Shown here: positions 26,989 to 36,080 of the stretch, in pieces
How positions within the stretch are numbered: position 1 is the first letter of the stretch
Layout of the letters: every line of letters starts with the position of its first letter
From: Bacteroidota bacterium
GTDB lineage: Bacteria; Bacteroidota; Bacteroidia; JAHEXY01
Reading direction: 5' to 3'
Assembly (NCBI GenBank): GCA_023251875.1
Contig: JAHEXY010000013.1
Span: 1-64,000, forward strand
DNA length: 64,000 bases
Notes under the pieces: generated by a model
The model's input: the letters and a program-made list of their open reading frames with translations, nothing else
Told to the model about the DNA's origin: nothing
The model's database searches: none
Made by a program: the position numbers and the translations under genes

Positions 26989-28140
26989 ATGGCAAAAAGA
27001 GATTTTTACGAAATATTAGGTGTTACAAAAAGTGCGAGTGCTGATGAAATAAAAAAAGCATATCGCAAGTTGGCGATGCAATACCATCCGGATAGAAACC
27101 CGGGAGATAAAGCTGCTGAAGAAAAATTTAAAGAAGCTGCAGAGGCTTATGATGTTTTAAATACTCCGGATAAAAAAGCCCGTTATGATCAGTACGGACA
27201 TGCGGGAATGGGTGGTGCAAGTGGATTTGGTGGCGCAGGAGGAATGAATATGGATGATATCTTCAGCAATTTTGGAGATATTTTTGAAAACATGGGATTT
27301 GGAGGCTTTGGTGGCCGTAGAGGTGGAAATGGAGGTGGTGGAAGACAAGTAAGAAAAGGCTCTAATCTAAGAATTAAAGTAAAACTTACACTAGAAGAAA
27401 TAGCCAAAGGCGCAGAAAAAAATATTAAAGTAAATAAATTTGTTAGTTGTGAAACTTGCCATAGTACAGGTTCTCAAAACGGACAATTTAGCACTTGTAA
27501 TACATGTAAAGGCAGTGGATATGTGCGTACAGTAACCAATACTTTTATTGGCCAAATGCAAACAACCGGTGTTTGTCCAACTTGTGCAGGCGAAGGAAAA
27601 ACGGTAGCTCAAAAATGTAAAAGTTGTTATGGTGAAGGGATTATTAGAGGAGAAGAAGTAATAAAAATAAATTTACCCGCAGGTATTTCAGAAGAAATGG
27701 AATTACGCGTTTCAGGAAAAGGCAATGCAGCCCCTAGAGGTGGCGTTAATGGAGATTTATTAGTGGGTGTAGAAGAAATTGAACATGAATTGTTTTCACG
27801 CGATGGAGATAATGTTTTTTATGAGCACTATATTAGTTTTATTGATGCTGTATTAGGCACTTCTATTGAAATACCAACCATTGACGGAAAAGTAAAAATT
27901 AAAGTTGATGCCGGAACACAATCGAGTAGAACCATGCGTTTAAAAAATAAAGGTTTACCCAATGTGAATGGCTATAACCGTGGCGATATGCTCGTAACCT
28001 TAAATGTTTACATTCCTCAACATTTAAACGACAAGGAAAAAAAGCTGCTTGAACAATTCCGCGATTCAGAAAATTTCAAACCTATTCCCGGAAAAAAAGA
28101 AAAAAGCTTTTTTGAAAGAATGAAGGAGTTTATCGGGTAA
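26989..28140 (+). CDS. dnaJ: Chaperone protein DnaJ
   Basis: 383 residues with full type I layout: a J domain (1-70) with the HPD triad in MQYHPDRN that stimulates DnaK ATPase; a Gly/Phe-rich linker (about 72-120); four CxxCxGxG-type zinc repeats ([33 protein letters not shown], about 150-215); and C-terminal client-binding beta domains. The first repeat reads STGS rather than the usual xGxG ending, a mild variation. It forms an operon with grpE upstream. A short protein gene follows 30 bp downstream. Confidence 0.97.
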   Translation: MAKRDFYEILGVTKSASADEIKKAYRKLAMQYHPDRNPGDKAAEEKFKEAAEAYDVLNTPDKKARYDQYGHAGMGGASGFGGAGGMNMDDIFSNFGDIFENMGFGGFGGRRGGNGGGGRQVRKGSNLRIKVKLTLEEIAKGAEKNIKVNKFVSCETCHSTGSQNGQFSTCNTCKGSGYVRTVTNTFIGQMQTTGVCPTCAGEGKTVAQKCKSCYGEGIIRGEEVIKINLPAGISEEMELRVSGKGNAAPRGGVNGDLLVGVEEIEHELFSRDGDNVFYEHYISFIDAVLGTSIEIPTIDGKVKIKVDAGTQSSRTMRLKNKGLPNVNGYNRGDMLVTLNVYIPQHLNDKEKKLLEQFRDSENFKPIPGKKEKSFFERMKEFIG

Positions 28141-28170
28141 TTTTATAAATTGTAATAAACTCAAATTTAT

Positions 28171-28392
28171 ATGAGAGCAATTGAATTCAATAGCAATAAA
28201 GACAGATTTTTAATTTCTATAGATAAATCATTTATAGACCAAAAAGTACTATATGGCTTGTTAGATAATATGCGATTAGAACTTCTTGCTAAGAAAATTA
28301 ATTTTAGTAAATCAGTTGAAGAAATTGGAGACGAAATTAAAGCTGATTGGTGGAAAAAAAATAAAAAGAAATTTTTAAGCGGAAATTTGTGA
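28171..28392 (+). CDS. Small hypothetical protein downstream of dnaJ
   Basis: 73 residues, charged, with no signal peptide or membrane segment. The sequence (FLISIDKSFIDQKVLYGLLDNM, then EIGDEIKADWWKKNK) has the look of a small antitoxin or DNA-associated protein with a short beta strand and helices, but I recognise no family and see no partner toxin beside it. It lies in the dnaJ transcription unit by spacing (30 bp), with a lipoprotein gene 20 bp further on. Confidence 0.6.
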   Translation: MRAIEFNSNKDRFLISIDKSFIDQKVLYGLLDNMRLELLAKKINFSKSVEEIGDEIKADWWKKNKKKFLSGNL

Positions 28393-28412
28393 TTATTGTT
28401 TAAGCCTAATTT

Positions 28413-29483
28413 ATGATTGAACGAAATAGAAGCATAAGGTTATTATATATTGCAATTATTTTTATTTCAGCTTGCAAAAATGATGAATCCAACACAACCG
28501 ATAAACCTAAAAATACTACTGACACCACTCAAACAGTAGAAGGAATAAGCTTACTTTCAAAAATTACAGGTATTTGGAATGGACCCGTTACCTCAACTAC
28601 TGCTTTAGGAAGTTATACCGAATGGATATTGGATTTTCGTCCAATCTCATCTTCTCAAATTTCTGCTAAATCAGAATTAGATTCATTAGATGATATTTTA
28701 ATGTCGTTTTTTATTGTTGATTATAATGGCGAACAAAAATTAGCTTACAGAAATGGTGGAAGTTTTGCAGGCTATCACCGCATTGCTTATGCTGTACTTG
28801 ATAGTACTGATGAAACCGTTGATCAATCTTATTATCGTTTCTCCGATTTTGTAAAAGGCAAAACAAGAGATTATGTTGAAGTTATTTTTAGAAACGATAG
28901 TATGATTTTAAGTGCCTACACCAATAAATACAATACACTTACCACTGCTGAATTACACATGCGTTGGACAGCCACATTAATGGATACTACTTCTTCTCAA
29001 GCCGCACTCACTAATTTTTCTACTTATCCCACACAAACTTCTGCTAAAGATTTTTCTAATTCGTTTGCCAATAAAACCGAAGCTATTTATTATGATCTTT
29101 CTGATGATCCTTATGCAGATAGTGAACAACCCTATTTAGGATCAACAACTGTAAATATTAAATTTTCTAATAGTCTTACTTATGCAAATGGAGATAAAAT
29201 TTATTTAGTCATCACAACACAACCTCTATTCTCTGGATACATATACAATGCTGCAAATTTAAAATACCGTTCAAGGTATGTGATATTAACCTATCCTAGC
29301 AATTCATTTACATTTACTCAAATGCATCCGGGTAAATATTATATTTATCCTTCGTATGATAATAATAATGATGGAGCCATTTCTAGTGGAGATTACATCA
29401 GTTCAAATTTCTCAAATAGCTTTACTGTTACAGAAAAAGCAAATACTCAGGTTAGTTCTACAATTGATTTTACGGTTCCTTAA
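28413..29483 (+). CDS. Hypothetical lipoprotein with EF-hand-like loop
   Basis: 356 residues. The signal segment ends IFISAC, a lipobox with Cys about 21, followed by KNDES, an acidic patch suggesting an outer-membrane and possibly surface location. The first half (about 45-190, from GIWNGPVTSTT) resembles a lipocalin-like beta fold by pattern only. Near the C-terminus (about 307-320), DNNNDGAISSGD has the D-x-N-x-D-G-x-I-x3-D spacing of an EF-hand/dockerin calcium loop, preceded by HPGKYYIYPSY. The function is unknown. Its stop codon lies inside the left arm of a long hairpin at 29479-29572. Confidence 0.75.
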   Translation: MIERNRSIRLLYIAIIFISACKNDESNTTDKPKNTTDTTQTVEGISLLSKITGIWNGPVTSTTALGSYTEWILDFRPISSSQISAKSELDSLDDILMSFFIVDYNGEQKLAYRNGGSFAGYHRIAYAVLDSTDETVDQSYYRFSDFVKGKTRDYVEVIFRNDSMILSAYTNKYNTLTTAELHMRWTATLMDTTSSQAALTNFSTYPTQTSAKDFSNSFANKTEAIYYDLSDDPYADSEQPYLGSTTVNIKFSNSLTYANGDKIYLVITTQPLFSGYIYNAANLKYRSRYVILTYPSNSFTFTQMHPGKYYIYPSYDNNNDGAISSGDYISSNFSNSFTVTEKANTQVSSTIDFTVP

Positions 29484-29572
29484 GGGCTTTCCAAAATTGT
29501 TTTTTTGCTTCCTCTCCCTTAATCCCTCTCAAAGAGAGGGACAGAAATTGTAATTTTCGGAAAGCCCTTAAG
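29479..29572. terminator. Long locus-specific hairpin carrying the CCTCTCC element, copy 3
   Basis: CTTAAGGGCTTTCC-AAAATT (29479-29498) pairs with AATTTT-C-GGAAAGCCCTTAAG (29552-29572): 14 perfect pairs, a single bulged C and 6 more pairs. The 53-base loop holds the conserved core CCTCTCCCTTAATCCCTCTC-AAA-GAGAGGG (29511-29540), itself a hairpin. It lies between convergent genes and includes the stop codon of the lipoprotein gene, so it should act as a two-way terminator. Confidence 0.75.
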
Positions 29573-29584
29573 TTTATTGGAAAT

Positions 29585-30589
29585 TTATTTTTCCTTGTAA
29601 ATTACTTCGAGTAATGTTTGGCCTACAGCCTTAAGGGTATTTTTATCTATTGCATCCATATTGTCTTTATGGGTATGCCAAGTAGCGCTAAAATTTGAAG
29701 GTGTTTGTGGATTGTACTCTATAATATCAATGGTAGGAATTTGAGCCAATTGATTTACATAATAATGATCATCAGTAATAGCTCTTGTTTGATTAAAAAT
29801 AAAATAATCTGAGTATCCTGCTTGTGCAGCAGTATTCCAAACTTTTTTTACAACATCTCCTGCATATTCAACCGAGCCCCCTTCCATGGTAAATTGTGCA
29901 TTTTTGGCTCCCACCATATCAAGTAAAATACCATACTTAGCAAAGTATTTAGGATCGTGTTTATGTGCTGCCCAATATTGCGAACCAAGACAATAGGAAT
30001 CTTGCATGGGGGGAAATTTACTGTCTTCAGGCTGTCCATAATCTTCGGCATCAAACAAAATAATATCAACTCCAATACTTGGCTTTGTTATTGCTAAATT
30101 TCTTGCCACTTCTAATAAAACACCCACTTCACTTCCCCCATCATTGGCCCCTTCAATGGGTATTTCTTTGTCTTTGTTATCTTGGTCTGCAAAGGGACGT
30201 GTATCCCAATGGCCAAATAAAACAATTCTATTTTTTGAATCAGCGTTAAATGATGCTATAATATTTTTTGATTTTAGTTTTTTTGTATCAAAAGCAGTTA
30301 ACTCTGCCTGTTGAACAATTACGTGAGAAGTAAAACGCTTTAAAGTATTTTCGAGATAGAGGGCACATTCACCATGGCCTTTACTATTAGGAACTCTAGG
30401 ACCAAAAGCTACTTGTTTTGCAACATAAGTATATGCAGAATCCTCATTAAATGAAGGCACTTTTATTTGAGTAGAAGTTTGCGATTTATTTTTTTCTTGA
30501 GAATTATTTATTGTTTCGTTTGTACAAGATAAGATAGACAAAACCAAACAACAGACAACAAGCAACAAACAACGAAAACTATTCTTCAT
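29585..30589 (-). CDS. M28-family peptidase / glutaminyl-peptide cyclotransferase-like lipoprotein
   Basis: About 334 residues from the ATG at 30589 (an in-frame TTG lies four codons upstream). The signal segment ends LSILSC, a lipobox, followed by TNETIN. The zinc-binding residues of the M28 fold are visible: GHWDTRPFAD (His and Asp), EGANDGGSEVGVLLE (Asp), DAEDYG (Glu/Asp pair) and ATWHTHKDN (His). The WHTxxDN motif and single-domain size favour a glutaminyl cyclase, which forms N-terminal pyroglutamate, over an aminopeptidase. T9SS cargo often carries N-terminal pyroglutamate, so a role on exported proteins is a reasonable inference. The gene overlaps the end of cysS by 11 bp. Confidence 0.88.
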   Translation of the reverse strand: MKNSFRCLLLVVCCLVLSILSCTNETINNSQEKNKSQTSTQIKVPSFNEDSAYTYVAKQVAFGPRVPNSKGHGECALYLENTLKRFTSHVIVQQAELTAFDTKKLKSKNIIASFNADSKNRIVLFGHWDTRPFADQDNKDKEIPIEGANDGGSEVGVLLEVARNLAITKPSIGVDIILFDAEDYGQPEDSKFPPMQDSYCLGSQYWAAHKHDPKYFAKYGILLDMVGAKNAQFTMEGGSVEYAGDVVKKVWNTAAQAGYSDYFIFNQTRAITDDHYYVNQLAQIPTIDIIEYNPQTPSNFSATWHTHKDNMDAIDKNTLKAVGQTLLEVIYKEK

Positions 30590-32081
30590 AACTCCATTCA
30601 ACTCCTTCCTTGGTATCTTTAATGAGGATGCCTTGTTTTTTTATTTCTTTTCTAATTAAATCAACAGTCGCATAATCTTTTCTATTTTTAGCTTCAGAAT
30701 ATGTATCCAACAATGTTTTTAGAACATCGTCAAGCATATTCGGATTGTTATTTTTTTCTTCCTTAAGTCCTAAAATATTTTCTACAAATGTTATAAATGT
30801 AGTTTTTAATAAAATAAAATTTTCAGGTTTTAAAGCTCCAATATTTAAAACTTTATTATGAAATGAATTAATATATTTTAATAAATTAAAAAGATTGGCA
30901 ATAAGCTTGGGAGAATTAAAATCATCATTCATTCCTTCATAACAAAGTGAGCTTAATTGTTCAATATCCTTATTAAGTGCTTCGTCAAATATGTCTTGTT
31001 TTTCTTGGTATGAAAGTTCTTTAATTGTTTTTAAACCATTTAATATTTTTCTAAATCCTTTTTCAGAAGCCTTTAATGCCTCATCAGAGAAATCGAGCGT
31101 ACTAGCATAATGCGTTTGCAACATAAAAAAACGCACCGTCATGGGGCTATAGCTTTTACTCAGCATTTTATGATCACCGGTAAATAATTGGTCAGGAGAA
31201 ATATAATTGCCTAGTGATTTTCCCATGCGCTGACCACCAACGGTAAGCATATTGGTATGCAACCAATACTTAACAGGCTCGCTACCTTCTGCCCCTACAT
31301 TTTGTGCAATTTCGCATTCATGATGTGGAAATTTAAGATCCATACCTCCTCCATGAATATCAAAGGGACTACCCAAATATTTTGTACTCATTACCGAACA
31401 TTCTAAATGCCAACCGGGAAATCCTTTTCCCCAAGGAGATGTCCAACGCATAATATGCTCCGGCTTGGCTAATTTCCATAAAGCAAAATCAATGGTGTTT
31501 TTCTTTTCTTCTTGTCCGTCTAAATCTCTTTCCGTTTTAATAAGCTCTTCAATTACACGGCCAGAAAGTTTCCCGTATTGAAATTTCTGATTGTATTTTA
31601 TTACATCAAAATAAACAGAGCCATTAACGGAATAGGCATAACCATTATCAATCAATTTTTGTGTCATTTCAATTTGTTCAAGAATATGGCCTGTAGCAGT
31701 TGGTTCTATGCTTGGAGGAAGTGTATTAAATTTTTGCATCACATCTCTAAAACCTAAAGTGTAGCGTTGTACAATTTCCATTGGTTCTAGCTTTTCCATT
31801 CTTGCTTTCTTGGCAATTTTATCATCACCCTCATCTGCATCATTTACTAAATGACCAACATCTGTAATATTTCTAACATAGCGAACACGGTATCCTAAAT
31901 GAAGTAAATAGCGATACATTAAATCATACGAAACAAAGGTTCTGCAATTACCTAAATGGGCATCTCCGTAAACGGTTGGTCCGCATACATACATACCCAC
32001 AAATGGAGGGTTAATGGGCTCGAATAATTCTTTTTTGCGAGTAATGGTATTGTATACGCAGAGCTTATTTTCTGAATTCAT
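30579..32081 (-). CDS. cysS: Cysteine--tRNA ligase
   Basis: Class I aminoacyl-tRNA synthetase of 500 residues charging tRNA-Cys. The HIGH motif appears as HLGN (42-45) in VYGDAHLGNCRTF, and the KMSKS loop as RMGKSLGNY. The zinc ligands expected in this enzyme are seen in VCGPTVYG (Cys33), WHLECSVMS and HHECEIAQ. The C-terminal region ends with the usual small helical domain (YATVDLIRKEIKKQGI). It is followed by the overlapping cyclase-like gene, so the two are co-transcribed. Confidence 0.96.
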   Translation of the reverse strand: MNSENKLCVYNTITRKKELFEPINPPFVGMYVCGPTVYGDAHLGNCRTFVSYDLMYRYLLHLGYRVRYVRNITDVGHLVNDADEGDDKIAKKARMEKLEPMEIVQRYTLGFRDVMQKFNTLPPSIEPTATGHILEQIEMTQKLIDNGYAYSVNGSVYFDVIKYNQKFQYGKLSGRVIEELIKTERDLDGQEEKKNTIDFALWKLAKPEHIMRWTSPWGKGFPGWHLECSVMSTKYLGSPFDIHGGGMDLKFPHHECEIAQNVGAEGSEPVKYWLHTNMLTVGGQRMGKSLGNYISPDQLFTGDHKMLSKSYSPMTVRFFMLQTHYASTLDFSDEALKASEKGFRKILNGLKTIKELSYQEKQDIFDEALNKDIEQLSSLCYEGMNDDFNSPKLIANLFNLLKYINSFHNKVLNIGALKPENFILLKTTFITFVENILGLKEEKNNNPNMLDDVLKTLLDTYSEAKNRKDYATVDLIRKEIKKQGILIKDTKEGVEWSYEE

Positions 32082-32101
32082 CTTCTTACTATTTTACAAT
32101 T

Positions 32102-32197
32102 AATTAATAGATTCTAAAAATTATATTTCTTGATTTCCTCTCCCTTTCTCCCTCTCAATGAGAGGGAGAAAATGACAATTTTCAGAATCTATTAATT
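32102..32197. terminator. Long locus-specific hairpin carrying the CCTCTCC element, copy 4
   Basis: AATTAATAGATTCT (32102-32115) pairs perfectly with AGAATCTATTAATT (32184-32197), extended by AAAATT/AATTTT with one bulged C, the same bulge as in copy 3. The loop contains CCTCTCCCTTTCTCCCTCTC-AAT-GAGAGGGAG (32136-32168). It lies 24 bases past the end of the YwqK-like gene, upstream of cysS. Confidence 0.72.
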
Positions 32198-32200
32198 TTA

Positions 32201-32222
32201 AAATTAGCGCATCAGCTAATTT
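32201..32222 (-). terminator. Hairpin with ATTAGCTGATG at the stop of the YwqK-like gene
   Basis: AAATTAGC (32201-32208) and GCTAATTT (32215-32222) form a perfect 8-bp stem. On the minus strand it reads ATTAGCTGATG just after the TAA stop, the same string as at the queD stop (619-629). Confidence 0.5.
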
Positions 32223-33177
32223 ATTTATTATCTATTTCTTCAACTACTTTCCCATTTTTATAAACAATGGTTTTTTCTAGAGTTCCTTCGGCATTATAAC
32301 GGTATACTTTACCATTCATTAAAAATCCTTTTTTAAAATCTCCTTCACGTGAAACCCTACCATTTTTATCAGACAGCTTATAATATCCATTGCCGTCAAA
32401 AAAACCCACGGGGTGTTGTTCGTTGGTTTGTAAAGGTTGTATTGCAATGGTAGTATCTTTAGGGGAAATAACCGCAGAATCTTTTTTCTCCTCTTGTTTG
32501 CTTGTATTATCTGTTTTTTCATCATCTTTTTTATCATCCATTACTACCTCTTCTGTTTCAACTAAATTTGGAGGTGTTGGATATGTTTTTGTTGAATCAG
32601 GAAGTATATCTCCATTATTAAAAAATTTCTCTGATTTTAATGCTCCATTAGAATAATAAGTTTTTAATTCTCCAGCTTCTTTACCCTCGTTCCAAGAGCC
32701 AATAATCATCAATTGACCATTTTCGTAATAATATTTTTGTACACCTTCTCTTTTTCCTGAAGCATTGTATTTCCATTCGTATTTTAGTTTTCCATTTTCG
32801 TGATAATATTTGTATTCGCCTACCCAACGGTTGTTTTTCCAAACACCCTCTTCTGATACTTTTCCATTTCTGTAATAAAAAACAGCATATCCACTTGGGC
32901 GATTGCCCATATAGGTAAGTTCAAATTCTAAATTTCCATTTTCATAATATTTTTTCCAAATACCTACTCTAAGATTGTCTTTAAAAAACCCATCTTCAAC
33001 CAATTGATCATCTCTATAACCGGGCAAATGTTTCTCAGCATTCGTATATATCCAATGCCCTTGTTTTAAACCATTTTCATCAATATAATTTGTTTTGGAG
33101 GTATCTTGCGCTTCAAAGCCTTGAGCAGATACAATAAGAGCGAAAAAAAGAAATGATATAGTAAAAACTAGTTTCAT
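32221..33177 (-). CDS. Exported YwqK/MORN-variant repeat protein
   Basis: 318 residues with a signal peptide ending VSAQGF. Residues about 35-190 hold five to six repeats of about 24 residues with YYENGxLxxE and G-x-x-x-G patterns (KKYYENGNLEFEL, YYRNGKVSEEGVW, YYHENGKLKYEW, YYYENGQLMIIGSW), the MORN variant found in the YwqK family. A low-complexity K/D/E-rich linker (about 215-245) and one or two more repeats follow. Family members are often labelled antitoxins by automatic pipelines, but this exported form has no partner toxin and the name should not be read as function. Its own -7 element lies ten bases upstream. Confidence 0.85.
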   Translation of the reverse strand: MKLVFTISFLFFALIVSAQGFEAQDTSKTNYIDENGLKQGHWIYTNAEKHLPGYRDDQLVEDGFFKDNLRVGIWKKYYENGNLEFELTYMGNRPSGYAVFYYRNGKVSEEGVWKNNRWVGEYKYYHENGKLKYEWKYNASGKREGVQKYYYENGQLMIIGSWNEGKEAGELKTYYSNGALKSEKFFNNGDILPDSTKTYPTPPNLVETEEVVMDDKKDDEKTDNTSKQEEKKDSAVISPKDTTIAIQPLQTNEQHPVGFFDGNGYYKLSDKNGRVSREGDFKKGFLMNGKVYRYNAEGTLEKTIVYKNGKVVEEIDNK

Positions 33178-33186
33178 CTATAAAAA

Positions 33187-33195
33187 GCAAAAATA
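33187..33195 (-). promoter_or_regulatory. Putative -7 promoter element of the YwqK-like gene
   Basis: On the minus strand TATTTTTGC, a full match to TAnnTTTG plus C, lies nine bases upstream of the ATG. The mRNA leader would be only a few bases long. Confidence 0.5.
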
Positions 33196-33237
33196 ATTTC
33201 TTGTGGAATGATAAAATACGAAATAATTTGAATTTTA

Positions 33238-33672
33238 CTAATGTGCTCCCGTATGGCCAAAGCCTCCGGCTCCACGTTCCGTTTCTACCAGTTCACGGGC
33301 AGGTTCCCAATCTACTCGCTCATGTTGTGCAACAACCATTTGCGCTATTCTTGAACCGTCTTCGATAATAAAATCTTGTTGAGAAAGATTGATAAGGATA
33401 ACTTTTATTTCACCTCTATAATCGGCATCAATAGTTCCGGGTGAATTAAGCACAGTAATTCCACTTTTATATGCCAAACCACTTCTGGGACGAACCTGTG
33501 CTTCACTACCTTTAGGAAGTTCGATAAATAAACCTGTAGGAACTAAGGTTCTTTCTAATGGTTTTAATGTGATGGGATGATCAATATTTGCCCTTATATC
33601 CATACCGGCTGAAAATAGAGTTTCATAAGCCGGTAAAGGGTGTTTAGATGAGTTAATTATTCTAACGTTCAT
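33238..33672 (-). CDS. dut: Deoxyuridine 5'-triphosphate nucleotidohydrolase (dUTPase)
   Basis: 144 residues starting at the ATG at 33672 (MNVRIINSS); the longer in-frame reading starting at 33735 would lie inside the flippase gene and adds residues not found in dUTPases. All five trimeric dUTPase motifs are visible: [40 protein letters not shown] and the C-terminal [10 protein letters not shown]. The enzyme hydrolyses dUTP to dUMP, keeping uracil out of DNA and feeding dTMP synthesis. It starts four bases after the flippase stop, so the two are in one transcript. Confidence 0.97.
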   Translation of the reverse strand: MNVRIINSSKHPLPAYETLFSAGMDIRANIDHPITLKPLERTLVPTGLFIELPKGSEAQVRPRSGLAYKSGITVLNSPGTIDADYRGEIKVILINLSQQDFIIEDGSRIAQMVVAQHERVDWEPARELVETERGAGGFGHTGAH

Positions 33673-33676
33673 ATAC

Positions 33677-35176
33677 TTAAATTTGGCTTGTTTTTTTACT
33701 TCTTTCAAAGATAAAAACAATACCCATAAAGCCAATAATAAACAAAGTATTAAATGCTAATTTGGTAATGAGTGAGGAAAAATTAAAATAGGAAACACAA
33801 AATACATTAATAAAATAGAGAACTATAGCCCCCCCTAAATAAGCAGTAATTTTATTAAGGGAATAATTTACGGGATAAAATTTTTGTCCAACAATATATG
33901 AAACCAGCATCATTGAAGCATAGCAAGCCAAGGTAGCCCAGGCAGAGCCCATATAACCAATAATAGGAATCAATAAATAATTTAAACCAATAGTAATGGT
34001 GGCGCCAAATAGGGCTACGTAAGCACCATACATGGTTTGCCCTGTAAGTTTATACCAAATAGATAAATTATAATAAACACCCAAGCAAATATTGGCCAAA
34101 AGTAATATGGGCACTACATTAACACCTACTCTAAAATCTTGTCCTACAAAGTGCATTACCACATCTAAATACATCATTATGGATAGGAAAACAAATGAGC
34201 ACGCTAATACAAAATAATCCATGATCTTACTATACAAGTCTTTTGCATTTTTATTTTTTTGTTCGCTAAAAAAGAAAGGTTCGGCAGCATATCTAAATGC
34301 TTGAACTGAAATTGTAATAATAATGGATACTTTATAACAAGCTCCATAAATGCCAAGCTGTTGCATAGTAAAAGACTCCCCTTTTATGTTATACAACATA
34401 AATTTAAGCATAACCCTATCAAGGGTTTCGTTAATCATACCTGCTAATCCTGCTATCAATAATGGCAAGGCGTATATTAACATGCGTTTTAAATCATTAA
34501 AACTAAATACTCGTTTTATTTTGGATAGGGTGGGTAGTAATAAGATGGTTTTGACAATACTGGCTACAAGATTGGCGATAAAAACATAACCGACTCCAAT
34601 ATTGTGATTGTAAAATGTAGATACCCACCAATTAGATTGTTCTCCGTGAGCAGCATACTCGTTTCTACAATAATAAATCCAGAAAACATTTAAAATAATA
34701 TTGACTCCAATATTGATAATATTAACCATGGCAAAGCGCATGGCTTTATTATCTTGTCTTAGTTTTGCCAATGGAATAGATGAAAATGCATCAAGCCCTA
34801 CTATAATAGCAAACCAAATTACATATTCATTATTATTAGGATATTTTAATAAATCTGCAATGGGTTGAGAAAAAATCGTAGCTATAAAAATAAAAAAAGC
34901 AGAAGTACTTAAAACGGATAAAACAGTAGTTGAATAAATGCGTTGTTTGTCTTCATTTTCTAAGGTTGAAAATCTAAAAAATGCCGTTTCCATACCGTAT
35001 GTAAGCACAACAATTAAAAACGACACATAGGCATACATTTCTGTTACTATGCCATATTGTTCTGTCGAAAACACATGCGTATAGAGTGGAACCAGAAAAT
35101 AATTCAGTAAGCGGGCAAAAATACTACTAAGGCCGTATATGGCTGTTTGACTGGCAAGTTTTTTGAGAGAACTCAC
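33677..35176 (-). CDS. Polysaccharide-type flippase (MOP/Wzx-like)
   Basis: 499 residues with about 12-14 membrane helices and the usual start of Wzx/MATE-like exporters ([39 protein letters not shown]), with ERSKK at the end. The family moves lipid-linked sugars across the inner membrane for O-antigen, capsule or exopolysaccharide, and some relatives flip lipid II; no glycan cluster is adjacent, so the substrate is unknown. The start codon is GTG, preceded in frame by a stop two codons upstream. dut follows after four bases. Confidence 0.88.
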   Translation of the reverse strand: MSSLKKLASQTAIYGLSSIFARLLNYFLVPLYTHVFSTEQYGIVTEMYAYVSFLIVVLTYGMETAFFRFSTLENEDKQRIYSTTVLSVLSTSAFFIFIATIFSQPIADLLKYPNNNEYVIWFAIIVGLDAFSSIPLAKLRQDNKAMRFAMVNIINIGVNIILNVFWIYYCRNEYAAHGEQSNWWVSTFYNHNIGVGYVFIANLVASIVKTILLLPTLSKIKRVFSFNDLKRMLIYALPLLIAGLAGMINETLDRVMLKFMLYNIKGESFTMQQLGIYGACYKVSIIITISVQAFRYAAEPFFFSEQKNKNAKDLYSKIMDYFVLACSFVFLSIMMYLDVVMHFVGQDFRVGVNVVPILLLANICLGVYYNLSIWYKLTGQTMYGAYVALFGATITIGLNYLLIPIIGYMGSAWATLACYASMMLVSYIVGQKFYPVNYSLNKITAYLGGAIVLYFINVFCVSYFNFSSLITKLAFNTLFIIGFMGIVFIFERSKKTSQI

Positions 35177-35188
35177 AGATTATTTTTA

Positions 35189-35196
35189 TAACTTTG
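35189..35196 (+). promoter_or_regulatory. Putative -7 promoter element of the BI-1 family gene
   Basis: TAACTTTG matches TAnnTTTG, about 85 bases upstream of the ATG. A TTTG at 35162-35165 is a possible -33 element, though its 23-base spacing is slightly long. Confidence 0.4.
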
Positions 35197-35281
35197 TTAA
35201 ATAAATATTTCAAGAGTAAAAGTAAATAAGAAATATCAAAGGAAAAAAGTAAAAAGAACTATAACCTAAAATTTAAATAAT

Positions 35282-35995
35282 ATGGACACACCTTATTCAA
35301 AAGAAACACCCATTTCAAATTTTACAAATACGCATACCCAAACAGCAGATCAAGCTACCTTTATAACTAAAGTATACGGTTGGATGAGTCTTGCATTGCT
35401 TACCTCAGCTGCTTTTGCAGTTTTTGTAGCATCTTCTCCCGAGCTTATAAAGGCAGTAAGCGGAGCGTATTGGATTTTTATTTTAGCACAGTTTGGGGCT
35501 GTGATAGCTTTAACGGCAGCTATTGAAAAAATGTCGGCAACAGTTGCTACTGCTGTTTTTCTTGGCTATTCAGCATTAACAGGCATTACTTTGTCTTTTA
35601 TCTTTATGGTTTATACCATGGGCTCCATTGCTTCAACATTTATGGTAACAGCTTTAACATTTGGAGCTATGAGTGTTTATGGATATTATACCAAAAAAGA
35701 TTTAACCTCTATGGGTAATATGCTCATGATGGCATTAATGGGATTGGTAATATCTTCTCTAGTAAATATTTTTCTTCAAAGTGAGATGTTGTATTGGGTA
35801 AGTTCTTATATAGGTGTTTTAATTTTTGTGGGATTAACAGCTTATGATACCCAAAAAATTAAAAATATGAATGTGGCAGAAGCAGGATCTGATATAGAAA
35901 GAAAAGGAGCCATTATTGGAGCATTAGTACTTTACCTTGATTTTATTAATCTTTTTTTAATGCTATTAAGAATCTTAGGAGGTAGAAGAAAATAA
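35282..35995 (+). CDS. Bax inhibitor-1/YccA family membrane protein
   Basis: 237 residues: a polar N-terminus of about 30 residues, then seven membrane helices. Family signals include FITKVYGWMSLALLTSAAFA near 30, GYSALTGITLSFIFMVYT near 95 and GLTAYDTQKIKNM near 195, with LVLYLDFINLFLMLLRILGGRRK at the end. Bacterial members such as YetJ/BsYetJ behave as calcium leak channels and YccA modulates FtsH. Which of these applies here is not visible. It is a single gene with its own promoter and a good intrinsic terminator. Confidence 0.93.
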   Translation: MDTPYSKETPISNFTNTHTQTADQATFITKVYGWMSLALLTSAAFAVFVASSPELIKAVSGAYWIFILAQFGAVIALTAAIEKMSATVATAVFLGYSALTGITLSFIFMVYTMGSIASTFMVTALTFGAMSVYGYYTKKDLTSMGNMLMMALMGLVISSLVNIFLQSEMLYWVSSYIGVLIFVGLTAYDTQKIKNMNVAEAGSDIERKGAIIGALVLYLDFINLFLMLLRILGGRRK

Positions 35996-36012
35996 AAAAT
36001 TATTTTAAAAAT

Positions 36013-36054
36013 AAGAGAGGCTGTCTTTCATAAATAGAAGGCAGTCTCTTTTTT
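36013..36054 (+). terminator. Intrinsic terminator of the BI-1 family gene
   Basis: AGAGGCTGTCTT (36016-36027) pairs with AAGGCAGTCTCT (36038-36049) along 12 positions when two G-U pairs are allowed, with a 10-base loop followed by a T tract. It begins 18 bases after the stop codon. Confidence 0.85.
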
Positions 36055-36080
36055 GTTTTTGAGAATATACCAATATAGTA

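Noticed and set aside
32221..33177. Toxin-antitoxin system based on the YwqK-antitoxin label
   Set aside because: The protein is exported, has no adjacent toxin and sits between cysS and dut. The repeat similarity alone does not indicate an antitoxin.
33673..33735. Upstream extension of dut to 33735
   Set aside because: The extra 21 residues are encoded inside the flippase gene and do not look like dUTPase. ATG at 33672 gives the normal N-terminus.
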